Source: Pseudonocardia sp. DSM 110487 (GTDB lineage Bacteria > Actinomycetota > Actinomycetes > Mycobacteriales > Pseudonocardiaceae). From it: a stretch of DNA of 64,000 bases. The notes below the pieces were generated by a model, which saw nothing but the letters and a program-made list of their open reading frames with translations, ran no database searches and had not been told where the DNA came from. Shown here piece by piece: positions 48,993-57,444 of this stretch. The number at the start of each line of letters is the position of its first letter. Within the stretch, counting starts at the first letter, position 1. A program made the position numbers and the translations under genes. Location: contig NZ_CP080521.1 in the NCBI RefSeq assembly GCF_019468565.1, positions 4,030,001 to 4,094,000 on the forward strand, read 5' to 3'.

Positions 48993-51395
48993 ATGGGTCC
49001 CAGCTTGCCGGTCGATCCGCACGCAGTGCCCAGCGACGTCGACGCGCGCTGGGCTCGTGGTGTGCAGGTCGGCGATCAGACCACGCAGATCAACTATTTC
49101 CTCGATCGTCCCCGACCGGTCTCCTGGCCGGTACGGGTCGGTGTGATCCCGCCCCTCGCCGACGGCCACCAGCTACGAGCTTCTCCGACACCGCTCACCG
49201 AGAACGCCCCGACCGTGGTGCTGTCCGGGCTCGGCGGGGTCGGCAAGACGCAATGGGCGGCCGAGCTCGCCCGAGCAAGGGCAGCGCAGGTCGATCTGCT
49301 GGTGTGGATCACCGCGTCCAGCAGGGCGGCGATCATCGAGGGCTACAGCCGCACCGCGGTGGAACTGGGCCACCACCACGGCGACGCGCAGGCCGAGGCG
49401 TCGTGGTTGCTGACATGGCTGCAGGGCACCGACCGGACGTGGCTGATCGTCCTGGACGATCTCGCGGATCCGGTCGACCTGCGGGGACTGTGGCCGGACG
49501 GGCCGGGTGGCCAGACCCTGGTCACCACGCGGCGCGCCGACTCCGCGCTGTCGACGCGCCGACGGCACCGGATCGACGTCGAGACGTTCACCCCGGAGCA
49601 GGCACGGCGCTTCCTGATCGACCGGCTCGGGCTCGATCCCAGTTCCGAGCTCGGCGATGTCGACCTGCTCGCGGCCGACCTCGGGCATCTCCCGCTCGCG
49701 CTCGCCCAGGCGGCATCGTTCATCGCCGACCGGGGCGAGACCTGTGCCGGTTACCTGCGGCGTCTGGCCGATCGGCGCCGCGTGCTGGCCGACCTGTTCC
49801 CGCCCGACGCGGTGGCCGACGACTACATCAGCACCGTCGCCGCGACCTGGCTCCTGTCCGTGGAGGCCGCCGACCGGCTACCGCCGCGTGGGCTCGCCCG
49901 ACCCCTGCTCGAGCAAGTCTGCGTGTTCGACCCGAACGGGTGCCCGAGCGCCCTCGTCACCTCGTTCGCCGCCGATCAGCTCGCCATGACCGTCCGGCCC
50001 GGGGCGCCGGCTGACGATCTCCGGGATGCTCTGCGGAACCTGGTACGTCTGAGCCTGGTTTCCCTTGGGCAGGGAGACGGGACGGACGTGATCAGGATCC
50101 ATGCGTTGGTCCAGCGGGCGACGCTGGACGGCGTGGACCCGCAACGGCGAGCCGACCTGGTCCGTGCGGGGGCGCGTGCGTTGGTCGCGATCTGGCCGGA
50201 GATCGACCGCGACGCCGAGTACGCCCGGATGCTGCGAAGCAATGCCACTGCCGTTTTCGAGCGGGACGCCGGCGCCGTGTGGGCCGGACACGACGAGCGG
50301 CAACTGCTGTGGCGGCTCGGCCGCAGCATCGGTGAATCCGGCCAGTACTCAGCAGGCATCCGGCACTGGGAGATGGTCAGGGATGAGGCCGAGCGTCGAT
50401 TCGGTGGGGATCATCCCAGCACGCTGTCGGCGCGGTGGAACCTCGGTGAGTGGCTCGGCGAGGCCGGCAGGCATGCCGACGCCGTGGCCGTGCTCGAGAA
50501 GGTGGTCGCCGACCAGCAGCGTGTACTGGGACCCGAACACCCCGACGTCCTGCACAGCCGGGGCGGCCTGGTGCTCAATCGCGGGTCGAACGGTGATCCC
50601 GCCGGGGCCGCCGCCGCGTTCGAGGAGTTGCTGCGCGACTGCATCGAGCATCTCGGTCCGGACGATGCGTTCACCCTGACCACCCGCTACAACGTGGCCA
50701 GCTGGCGCGGGGAGGCGGGCGACGTGGCCGGCGCACTCGCCGGGACCGAGGAGCTGCTGGCCGACCGGCTGCGGGTGCTCGGCGCCGACCACCGCCACAC
50801 CCTCTTCAGCCGCGCCGGCCTCGCCGATTGGCGCGGAAAGGCCGGAGACCACGACGGGGCGATCCGGGAAGCCGAGCAGCTGGTCCGCGAGTCACGGCGG
50901 GCGCTCGGCGCCCGCCATCCCCAGACCCTGGCCGCCCGGGGCATGGTGGCTTGGTGGCGGGGTGAGTCGGGGGACGCGGCAGCAGCCATCGACACACTCA
51001 CCCCGCTGCTCGCCGAGGCCCGACACGCCCTCGGGGGCGATCACCCGGTGGTCCTCGGGATAGCGCACAACCTCGTCGTGTGGCGCGGCGAAACCGGAGA
51101 CTTCTCCCGCGGCGTGGCCGAGGCCGAGGTGCTCCTCACCGACAGCACGCGGGTCCTCGGCCCGGAGCACCGGCTCACGCTGGAGACGCGTCACCGGCTT
51201 GCTGAATTGCGCGGCCGGGCAGGCGACGTCACGGGCGCGATCACCGGCGCCGACCAGCTGCTGGCCGACGCGACCCGCGCGCTGGGCCCCGATCACCCAT
51301 TGACCTGGAACACCGGAGAAACGCTCACGTACTGGAACCAGCACGCGAACACCGCGGAATCCGAGCCGTCCGGCAGCGGACCGGCCACGGCATGA
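48993..51395 (+). CDS. STAND/NLR ATPase with N-terminal amyloid-like motif and TPR sensor repeats
   Basis: NLR-type signal receptor of 800 residues. Residues 23-36 (GVQVGDQTTQINYF) form an amyloid-signalling-like motif of the G-x-Q-x-G class resembling RHIM/BASS3. The NB-ARC domain follows: Walker A GLGGVGKT at 79-86, Walker B LIVLDD at 151-156, GGQTLVTTRR near 172-181, the GLPL-type GHLPLALAQA at 231-240, and an MHD-like IHALVQ at 369-374. Residues about 440-790 are roughly eight TPR-like repeats of about 42 residues with the recurring LG-x-x-HP-x-TL and W-x-GEAGD pattern, the ligand sensor. The next gene carries the matching motif. Expected to oligomerise on sensing an invader and seed the partner. 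Confidence 0.92.
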   Translation: MGPSLPVDPHAVPSDVDARWARGVQVGDQTTQINYFLDRPRPVSWPVRVGVIPPLADGHQLRASPTPLTENAPTVVLSGLGGVGKTQWAAELARARAAQVDLLVWITASSRAAIIEGYSRTAVELGHHHGDAQAEASWLLTWLQGTDRTWLIVLDDLADPVDLRGLWPDGPGGQTLVTTRRADSALSTRRRHRIDVETFTPEQARRFLIDRLGLDPSSELGDVDLLAADLGHLPLALAQAASFIADRGETCAGYLRRLADRRRVLADLFPPDAVADDYISTVAATWLLSVEAADRLPPRGLARPLLEQVCVFDPNGCPSALVTSFAADQLAMTVRPGAPADDLRDALRNLVRLSLVSLGQGDGTDVIRIHALVQRATLDGVDPQRRADLVRAGARALVAIWPEIDRDAEYARMLRSNATAVFERDAGAVWAGHDERQLLWRLGRSIGESGQYSAGIRHWEMVRDEAERRFGGDHPSTLSARWNLGEWLGEAGRHADAVAVLEKVVADQQRVLGPEHPDVLHSRGGLVLNRGSNGDPAGAAAAFEELLRDCIEHLGPDDAFTLTTRYNVASWRGEAGDVAGALAGTEELLADRLRVLGADHRHTLFSRAGLADWRGKAGDHDGAIREAEQLVRESRRALGARHPQTLAARGMVAWWRGESGDAAAAIDTLTPLLAEARHALGGDHPVVLGIAHNLVVWRGETGDFSRGVAEAEVLLTDSTRVLGPEHRLTLETRHRLAELRGRAGDVTGAITGADQLLADATRALGPDHPLTWNTGETLTYWNQHANTAESEPSGSGPATA
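49059..49100 (+). other. Amyloid-like motif at the NLR N terminus
   Basis: Encodes GVQVGDQTTQINYF. Ten of 14 residues are identical to the motif at the end of the adjacent Bell protein (51764-51805): Gly, Val, Gln, Val, Gly, Asp, then Thr-Gln, Asn and Phe at the same positions. In known systems the receptor motif templates beta-folding of the effector motif. Confidence 0.8.
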
Positions 51396-51433
51396 TGAGC
51401 GGCAGTTGTTCGACGAGGGCGGGGGCGGGGCTC

Positions 51434-51820
51434 ATGGATCCGGTGTCGTTGATCGTGGGCGCGTTGACGGCGGGCGCGCTCGCGGCGTTGGAGGGCACGG
51501 CCTCCACCGCGGTGACCGACGCGTACAACGGGCTGAAGGCGCTGGTGAGCCGCCGCCTGTCCGGGCGCGGTGCGGGAGAAGTGGCGCTGGCCCAGCACGA
51601 GTCGAAGCCCGAACAATGGCAACCCGCCCTCGAGGCCGAACTGGTCGAGACCGACGTCGCGGCCGACGCCTCGGCCGTGCAGGCGGCGCAGCGGCTGATG
51701 GCGCTGCTGGACGCGGCCGGTACCGCGGCAGGCAAGTACACCGTCGATCTCCGCGGCGCACAGGGCGTGCAGGTCGGCGACCGCAACACCCAGACCAACA
51801 CCTTCGGAACATCGTCCTGA
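51434..51820 (+). CDS. Bell-domain effector with C-terminal amyloid-like motif
   Basis: Small protein of 128 residues. The N terminus (MDPVSLIVGALTAGALAALE then ASTAVTDAYNGLKALVSRR) is a hydrophobic helix followed by helices typical of the bacterial Bell domain, an analogue of fungal HeLo/HET-S membrane-disrupting domains. The tail GVQVGDRNTQTNTF (residues 111-124) matches the motif at the NLR N terminus. Together they have the receptor-effector layout of prion-like cell-death signalling. ATG at 51434 is the usual Bell start; ATG at 51392, overlapping the NLR stop, would add 14 residues. Membrane killing is family inference. Confidence 0.88.
   Translation: MDPVSLIVGALTAGALAALEGTASTAVTDAYNGLKALVSRRLSGRGAGEVALAQHESKPEQWQPALEAELVETDVAADASAVQAAQRLMALLDAAGTAAGKYTVDLRGAQGVQVGDRNTQTNTFGTSS
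51764..51805 (+). other. Matching amyloid-like motif at the Bell C terminus
   Basis: Encodes GVQVGDRNTQTNTF, four residues before the end of the Bell protein, after a flexible AGTAAGKYTVDLRGAQ linker. Terminal position and polar Asn/Gln/Thr content fit a prion-forming segment. See the paired motif at 49059-49100. Confidence 0.8.
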
Positions 51821-51893
51821 AGCGATCGCGTCGGCTTTCGCTGGTGGCGATAACCGATGCCCGGCACGCGGCCCCAGACCTAGCGTGACCCGC

Positions 51894-52688
51894 ATGACGT
51901 CACCGATCACGGGCACGGCCGCCGGAGTGCCGTTCACCGCGCTGCCGCCCGCCGGCGACGGCCCCGCGCCGTTGATCGTCACCTGGCACATGCTGGATGC
52001 GCCGCGGTCGGACGCCGCGTTCGCCGCCGCGTTGCCGATGAACGGACTGCCCGCGTGGCGGGTGCACCTCGGCATGCCGATGTGTGGGGCGCGCATGGTC
52101 GACGGCAGCACGGACGCGATCGTGGCGCTGTTCCAGAAGGACCCGCTGATGTCCTTCCTGCATCCGTTCGTCCGGCAGGCCACCGAGGAGTTCCCGGCCG
52201 CGCTGGCGTCGATCCGTGCCCAGCTGCCGGTCGGGGACGGCCCGATCGGCGTGCTCGGCGGCTCGCTCGGAGGGGCCGTCGCGCTGCGGATCCTCGCCGA
52301 CACCGAGATCCCGGTCTTCGCGGGCGCCGTCGTGAACGGTGCCATCAGGATCCGGTCCGTCGTCGACCTGTTCCCCGGCGACTACCCGTACGACGCCGAG
52401 TCCGAGGAGATCGTCGACGCCCTGGACGTCGTCGCCGATGCGGGCCGCATCGCCGCCCGAGCGCCGCTGCTGGTCGTCAGCGGCGAGCAGGACCACCCTG
52501 CGCTGCGTGCCGATGCGCTCGACCTCGTCGACGCGATGGGGGATCGGGCCGAACTGCTGTCGATCCCGGGGCTGGCGCATCCGCTCGCCGACGAGCCAGG
52601 GATCGAGCCCGCGCCTCAGCTGCCACCGGCCCGCGAGGTGGATGCCGGCCTGGTCGAGTGGTTCCGGCGCCACCTCGCGCCGGCCTGA
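51894..52688 (+). CDS. Alpha/beta hydrolase (prolyl-oligopeptidase/dienelactone-hydrolase-like)
   Basis: Hydrolase of 264 residues. Seen: PLIVTWHMLDAPRSD near residue 27 (oxyanion region), nucleophile Ser in VLGGSLGGAVALRIL near 125, Asp in VSGEQDHPALR near 197 and His in GLAHPLADEP near 225. A TAGCGT -10-like hexamer at 51881-51886 places the transcript start at or next to the ATG at 51894, so the message is probably leaderless; GTG at 51885 is an alternative. Own promoter, so not clearly part of the NLR/Bell unit. Substrate unknown. The following 52689-52899 gap shows no gene. Confidence 0.82.
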   Translation: MTSPITGTAAGVPFTALPPAGDGPAPLIVTWHMLDAPRSDAAFAAALPMNGLPAWRVHLGMPMCGARMVDGSTDAIVALFQKDPLMSFLHPFVRQATEEFPAALASIRAQLPVGDGPIGVLGGSLGGAVALRILADTEIPVFAGAVVNGAIRIRSVVDLFPGDYPYDAESEEIVDALDVVADAGRIAARAPLLVVSGEQDHPALRADALDLVDAMGDRAELLSIPGLAHPLADEPGIEPAPQLPPAREVDAGLVEWFRRHLAPA

Positions 52689-52899
52689 TTCAGGATCGCG
52701 GCGTCGAGAGCTGCCTGACCAATCCTCCCGTCGGGGTTCACCCGGGTGGCTGGGAGCCAGCACGTTCGGGTCACGCTGCGAGTGATCCGGCGCGCGGCGG
52801 CGGAGCCGGCCATACGATCACGTTCACCGACGACGTGAACCGTCGTCACCGTGAGCGGTTCGGCCATCCGCTCGTCACGAGTCCCCGCCTGCACCTCCG

Positions 52900-53829
52900 A
52901 TGACGGGAGAGCCATGCCCGAAACCGTTCCACCCGGTGTTCACGTCCCCCGTCCGCGTCGCGTCGGGTAGCGCCGTGCCGGACCTCATCTCGCCCATGGC
53001 CCTGGTCGCGACCGCCGTGCTGGCCCTCCAGCCCGCTCCGGTGCCGGCCGCGGTGTCCACACCCGACCCGTGCGCGATCGTCGTGGCCGCCGGGGTCGGC
53101 GGGTTGCTGGATGCGGTACGGCCGCCGTGCCTGCCGCCGGTGATCCCGGAGGCCGAGCCGCCGCGCACGCAGGGCTCCGCCGACCGGCCGGGAGACCTCC
53201 TCGATCTCGAGAACTGGTTCCTCACGCTGCCCATCGGCCCCGACGGCGACCCGGACTCGATCGACCAGCCCGAGCTGCTGGACTACCGCAGCGAGTGGTT
53301 CGACCTGACACCGGACGGCACCGGTGTGGTGTTCCGCGCCCCGGCAGGCGGCGTGACCACGAAGAACAGCAAGTACCCCCGTTCGGAGCTGCGCGAGATG
53401 AACGGGGAGGACAAAGCGGCGTGGTCCAACACGGAGGGCACCCACACGCTCGAGACCCGGCAGGCGATCACCGAGGTACCACGCGCCAAGCCCGAGGTGG
53501 TGTCCGCCCAGATCCACGACGGCGGCGACGACGTCCTGCAGATCCGGCTCGAGGGCCCGACCCTCGTCGCCCAGTACGACGACGGGCGAGAACAGATCGT
53601 CATCGATCCGGCCTACCGGCTCGGCACCCCATACGACCTGCGGGTCGAGGCGGCGAACGGGCGGATCATCGTCTTCTACAACGGCGAGCAGCGCGCGGAG
53701 ATCGAGCGCAGCGGGAGCAGCTGGTATTGGAAGATCGGCGCCTACACGCAGTCCAACCCGGAGCGGGGCGAGGACGCCGACTCCGAGGGCGTGGTGGTGG
53801 TGTACTCGCTCTCGATCGAGCACCGGTGA
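52900..53829 (+). CDS. Secreted polysaccharide lyase family 7 (alginate lyase)
   Basis: Exported enzyme of 309 residues that cuts uronate polymers such as alginate by beta-elimination. The three PL7 motifs are present in order: RSELREM near residue 160, QIH near 203 and the YWKIGAYTQSN near 276-286. Residues about 30-50 (LISPMALVATAVLALQPAPV) look like a signal segment, followed by a Pro-rich linker with two Cys to about 95. ATG at 52900 gives a long leader; a later start near the hydrophobic segment is possible. No other alginate genes are near, so it may act on plant or microbial uronans. Confidence 0.88.
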   Translation: MTGEPCPKPFHPVFTSPVRVASGSAVPDLISPMALVATAVLALQPAPVPAAVSTPDPCAIVVAAGVGGLLDAVRPPCLPPVIPEAEPPRTQGSADRPGDLLDLENWFLTLPIGPDGDPDSIDQPELLDYRSEWFDLTPDGTGVVFRAPAGGVTTKNSKYPRSELREMNGEDKAAWSNTEGTHTLETRQAITEVPRAKPEVVSAQIHDGGDDVLQIRLEGPTLVAQYDDGREQIVIDPAYRLGTPYDLRVEAANGRIIVFYNGEQRAEIERSGSSWYWKIGAYTQSNPERGEDADSEGVVVVYSLSIEHR

Positions 53830-53917
53830 CGCCGGGCGGCTGAGCCCGAATCGTGAAGCGATGTTGGGCCGCGCTCGGTTCGGCTGCTCCGCCGCGTGAT
53901 GCTGCACCCCGAGCTAG

Positions 53918-53937
53918 ACATGCACGAGTACGCATGT
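53918..53937. promoter_or_regulatory. Candidate metal-sensor operator upstream of the CDF gene
   Basis: ACATGC-ACGAGTAC-GCATGT: perfect 6-base arms with an 8-base spacer, 35 bases upstream of the cation exporter start. Dyads of this type are bound by ArsR/SmtB metal sensors. No sensor gene is adjacent, so the assignment is tentative. Confidence 0.45.
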
Positions 53938-53972
53938 TTCTATGGTTGGGCTGATCGCGATCGGAGGCGTCG

Positions 53973-54881
53973 ATGGGGCACGGACACGGGCACGGGCATT
54001 CGCCCGAGAGCGACCGGAGGCGGCTGGGCGTCGCACTCGCCGTGACGCTCGCGGCGGCGTTGCTCGGGGCGGTCGGTGCCGTGCTGACCGGGTCGCTCGC
54101 CCTCCTCGCCGACCTCGGACACCTGCTCACCGACGCGGGTGCGCTGGCCGCGGCGCTCGTGGCGTCCGTGCTGGCCGCGCGGCCCGCGAGCGCACGCCGC
54201 ACCTACGGGCTCGGCCGGGTGGAGGTGCTGGTCGCGGGGCTCAACGGGATCGCGCTGATCGCCGTCGTCGTCTGGGTCGCCTACGAGGGTGTCAACCGGT
54301 TGTTCGAACCCGCTGAGATCCCCGGCTTGCCGCTGCTGGTGATCGGCGCGCTGGGGCTGATCGGCAACATCGTGTCGCTGCTCGTGCTCGCGGGAGGCGA
54401 CCGGCGGAACATGAACATGCGCGGAGCCGCCCTGCACGTGCTCGGCGACGCGCTCGGTTCGGTCGGGGTGCTCGTGGCGGCGGTGGTGCTGCTCAGCACC
54501 GGCTGGCCCTACGCCGACACCGTGGCGTCGCTGTTCATCGCCGCCCTGATCGTGCCGCGCACGATCGGGCTGCTGCGCGAGGTCGGGCACGTCCTGCTGG
54601 AGGGAGCGCCGAAGCACATCGACGTGGACGAGGTGCAGCACGCGCTGCGCGGCGTACCGGGCGTGCGTGACGTGCACGACCTGCACGTCTGGGCGATCAA
54701 CGACCGCAAGCCCTCCGTGTCCGCGCACGTCGTCGTGGACGAGGATGGTCACGGGCCGTGCGGGGAAGGCTCGGTCCTCGACCGGGCGGCCCACGTGCTG
54801 CGGGAGCGGTTCGGGCTTTCGCACAGCACGCTGCAGGTCGAGCACCACCCCCACGCCGACCACGAGGACCGCTGCGACTGA
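53973..54881 (+). CDS. Cation diffusion facilitator (CzcD-like Zn2+/Co2+ exporter)
   Basis: Inner-membrane metal:H+ antiporter of 302 residues. The N terminus GHGHGHGHS is a His-rich metal loader; six helices follow. Transport-site residues are in LLADLGHLLTDAGAL near residue 45 and AALHVLGDALGSVG near 155 (HxxxD pairs). The cytoplasmic domain after about 205 holds VRDVHDLHVWAIND, and the C terminus HHPHADHEDRCD is again His/Cys-rich. ATG at 53973 starts the His tract. A dyad at 53918-53937 may be its metal-responsive switch. Confidence 0.93.
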   Translation: MGHGHGHGHSPESDRRRLGVALAVTLAAALLGAVGAVLTGSLALLADLGHLLTDAGALAAALVASVLAARPASARRTYGLGRVEVLVAGLNGIALIAVVVWVAYEGVNRLFEPAEIPGLPLLVIGALGLIGNIVSLLVLAGGDRRNMNMRGAALHVLGDALGSVGVLVAAVVLLSTGWPYADTVASLFIAALIVPRTIGLLREVGHVLLEGAPKHIDVDEVQHALRGVPGVRDVHDLHVWAINDRKPSVSAHVVVDEDGHGPCGEGSVLDRAAHVLRERFGLSHSTLQVEHHPHADHEDRCD

Positions 54882-55402
54882 CTGTCGACCGCCATTGCCG
54901 TTAGTGAGGGCTTGCTAGGGCGGTGACCACATTCGTTCGCCGGGTCTGGTCGTGCTCGCCACGACGCACGCAGGCCAAGGGCCTGCCCGATGGGGTGCGC
55001 GGCGCCACCGGAGGCGGTCCGACGGGCATGATCAATGTTTCGGCGCGGAAACGGGCGAAAACGACCCGGGAACTCGCCGAACTGCTGATCAAGCCGCCAT
55101 TCCGGGGTCAATGCGGCGATCAAGGTGAAATGGTCGCTAGATGATCTCCGATCGCGACCATCAGCCCTTGATCACCGCGCTGACCTGCCGGTATCGGGTA
55201 CAGATGGTTGTTGTCGCGACGAATGTAACGATCACAGCTGGAGTACTGGTCCGGCAATCGCGCTACATCGGTGTCGGGTGATCACCTGACACCGTTCGGG
55301 TCGTCTGCTTCGTACGTTTGCGTCAGCCCGCCGGTGTGAGTCGGGTCCGGCTAGGCGGTGCGCGTCCGTCCGAGTGGGGCTGTCGCAGGAACAGGGAGAT
55401 CA
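54882..55402. other. About 520 bases without a recognisable gene
   Basis: Lower GC than its surroundings, with several copies of TGATCA/GATCAA words (55026-55033, 55086-55091, 55118-55123) and an AGCTGGAGTACT stretch near 55238. Short open frames exist on both strands but none has convincing codon use or a ribosome site. The last 50 bases are the leader of the coiled-coil membrane protein. It may be intergenic debris or hold a small RNA; I see no defined terminator. Confidence 0.55.
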
Positions 55403-56005
55403 GTGCCAGGTCTGCCACAGCTCACGGGAAAGGCACGCCGGATCGCGATCGGGGTGATCGTGGCGGTCGTGTTCGGCGGACTCGGCGCCGGGATGGCGCT
55501 GACCCTCTCGAGGACCCCCGAGACGGTCACCGTCCCGACCACCCCCGAGGGGCTGGCCCTGCCCTCCGACGCGTCTGATCCAGCAGTCGAGGACCTCGAA
55601 GCGGCACGCGAGGACCTCGACGCGGCAGGCGAGGACCTCGATGCGGCCACCGAGGAGCTCAATGCGGCCACCGAGGAGCTCGCGGTGAAGCTGTTGGCCA
55701 GTCTGCTGCAGGTGCACCTCGGCTTCCAGGACGCCGAAGGGCTGCTCGTGACCCTCTGCGAGGCCGATGCGGACGGCAACCGGGTCCGCAGCGAGCTGAT
55801 GTCGATCCCATTCCTCGACCCGAGCAGCCCGGAGTACGCCCGCGGGGTCACGTTCTCGAAGCCGACCATCAAGCCGACCGACGAGGGCTACGTGATCGCC
55901 TTCAGCGGCACCTACGGCAACACCGGCGAACCGATCGACATCACCTTCCGCGCGAACGTCCATGGGTTCAGCGCGAACTGGTGCGGCGTCGAGGGTCGAT
56001 GGTGA
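55403..56005 (+). CDS. Single-pass membrane protein with heptad-repeat coiled coil
   Basis: Unrecognised protein of 200 residues. Residues about 12-38 form a membrane helix (IAIGVIVAVVFGGLGAGMALTL) and residues about 60-95 a striking run of seven-residue repeats (EDLEAAR, EDLDAAG, EDLDAAT, EELNAAT, EELAVK), an acidic coiled coil. The C-terminal 100 residues look like a compact beta-rich extracellular domain with two Cys. GTG at 55403 follows AGGGAG. TGATG overlap couples it to the next gene. Perhaps a cell-envelope sensor or spacer; no function known. Confidence 0.72.
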   Translation: MPGLPQLTGKARRIAIGVIVAVVFGGLGAGMALTLSRTPETVTVPTTPEGLALPSDASDPAVEDLEAAREDLDAAGEDLDAATEELNAATEELAVKLLASLLQVHLGFQDAEGLLVTLCEADADGNRVRSELMSIPFLDPSSPEYARGVTFSKPTIKPTDEGYVIAFSGTYGNTGEPIDITFRANVHGFSANWCGVEGRW

Positions 56006-56334
56006 TGGATGCAGCGAAGACCGGTCCCGATCCGGATCGGGGTTCAGAGTCCGAGCGGTCGCCCGCAGCGACGAACGGGACCGTCGCGGACGACGTCGGA
56101 GGCCGAGCGGACGGCCCGACCGAGCCTCCGACGCCGGATCAGGGGGCGCCGCGCAGACGGCGCTCGAGGACGATCATCGCCGCGCTGATCGGGGTGGCCG
56201 CGATCTCCCCGATCGGCGAGCCCCTCACCGGCCACCGCGAGAACGTGTACGCGGTTGCCACGGCAGAGCTCGAGGGGCGCCTCGTCATCGTCTCAGGCGG
56301 GGAGTACGCCACCATCCGCACGTGGGGATCTTGA
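56005..56334 (+). CDS. Membrane protein with a single WD40 repeat, probably truncated
   Basis: Protein of 109 residues. Residues 1-50 are polar and acidic, residues about 55-68 are a short hydrophobic segment after an RRRRSR cluster, and residues about 70-109 are one WD40 repeat (GEPLTGHRENVYAVA, then VSGGEYATIRTW), after which it stops. WD40 propellers need several repeats, so this is likely the stump of a STAND- or kinase-linked WD40 protein that has lost its tail. The ATG overlaps the stop of the coiled-coil gene as TGATG. Confidence 0.62.
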   Translation: MDAAKTGPDPDRGSESERSPAATNGTVADDVGGRADGPTEPPTPDQGAPRRRRSRTIIAALIGVAAISPIGEPLTGHRENVYAVATAELEGRLVIVSGGEYATIRTWGS

Positions 56335-56473
56335 CTGCCCCCGCGCGAGCCGGAGGCCGAGGTTCCACGTGATCCCGACGACGGATCGGGTGGTTTGATC
56401 CGATTCGCCGAATCCTTAGGCTAGGGTTTCCACACCTTTTCAGTCGTCGGGGCCGATCAGGGGTTGGTGGGCT

Positions 56474-57439
56474 GTGGCGCGACCGCGGGCTGTCGTGACG
56501 GGCGGGGCCGGGTTCCTGGGCTCGCACCTGTCGGAACGGTTGCTGCACGATGGCTACAGCGTGCTGTGCCTCGACGACTTCTCCACCGGCTCGCCGGCGA
56601 ACGTCGCCCACCTCGCGGAGGCAGGGCCGTTCCGGCTGGTCCGGGCGAACGTCACCGACTTCGTCCACGTGGTGGGGGACGTCGACGTGGTGCTGCACTT
56701 CGCCTCGCCCGCGTCGCCGGTCGACTACCTGCGGATGCCGATCGAGACGCTGAAGGTCGGCTCGATCGGCACCCTGCACACCCTCGGCCTGGCCAAGGAG
56801 AAGAAGGCGCGGTTCCTGCTCGCGTCGACGTCCGAGGCCTACGGCGACCCGCAGGTGCATCCCCAGCCGGAGACCTACTGGGGCCACGTCAACCCGGTCG
56901 GGCCGCGCGGGGTCTACGACGAGGCGAAGCGGTTCGCCGAGGCGATGACGATGGCCTACCGGCGGTCACAGGGTGTGGACACCGCGATCGTGCGCATCTT
57001 CAACACCCACGGCCCCCGGATGCGCCCCGACGACGGCCGCGCGGTGCCGACGTTCATCCGGCAGGCGCTCTCCGACGAGCCGATCACCGTGGCAGGCGAC
57101 GGCAGCCAGACCCGCTCCATCCAGTACGTCGACGACCTGGTGGAGGGGTGCATGCGGCTGCTGCACTCGCGGGAGGCCGGTCCGGTCAACATCGGCAACC
57201 CGCACGAGGTCTCGATGAGCGAGTTGGCGCTGCTCGTGCGCGAACTGGTGGGATCCGCCAGCCCGCTGGAGTACGTGCCGCGGCCCGAGGACGACCCGAC
57301 CGTCCGCAGACCCGACATCTCACTGGCCCGCGCCGCGCTCGGCTGGGAGCCGCGGGTCGATCTCGCCGACGGTCTGCGCCGCACCATCGGCTGGTTCCGC
57401 GCAGCGCTCGACGACCCGGCCGCGGCACGGGCCGTCTGA
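56474..57439 (+). CDS. NAD-dependent sugar epimerase/dehydratase (UDP-glucuronate decarboxylase-like)
   Basis: Extended SDR enzyme of 321 residues acting on a nucleotide sugar. Seen: VVTGGAGFLGSHLSERLL near residue 7, LHFASPASPVDYL near 75 (typical of UXS1-like decarboxylases), the catalytic STSEAYGDPQ near 112 and YDEAKRFAE near 141 (Ser, Tyr-x-x-x-Lys), and RIFNTHGPRM near 168. GTG at 56474. It precedes a flavin oxidoreductase by 5 bases, suggesting both belong to envelope-polysaccharide or glycolipid synthesis. Confidence 0.9.
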   Translation: MARPRAVVTGGAGFLGSHLSERLLHDGYSVLCLDDFSTGSPANVAHLAEAGPFRLVRANVTDFVHVVGDVDVVLHFASPASPVDYLRMPIETLKVGSIGTLHTLGLAKEKKARFLLASTSEAYGDPQVHPQPETYWGHVNPVGPRGVYDEAKRFAEAMTMAYRRSQGVDTAIVRIFNTHGPRMRPDDGRAVPTFIRQALSDEPITVAGDGSQTRSIQYVDDLVEGCMRLLHSREAGPVNIGNPHEVSMSELALLVRELVGSASPLEYVPRPEDDPTVRRPDISLARAALGWEPRVDLADGLRRTIGWFRAALDDPAAARAV

Positions 57440-57444
57440 CCTGG

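Noticed and set aside
48912..52688. Adding the downstream hydrolase (51894-52688) to the NLR/Bell system
   Set aside because: It appears to have its own leaderless promoter and no amyloid-like motif, so membership is not supported.
52800..52899. Protein-like fragment (ITFTDDVNRRHRERFGHPLV) before the alginate lyase
   Set aside because: No start, short, and no convincing family; may be a remnant but cannot be supported.
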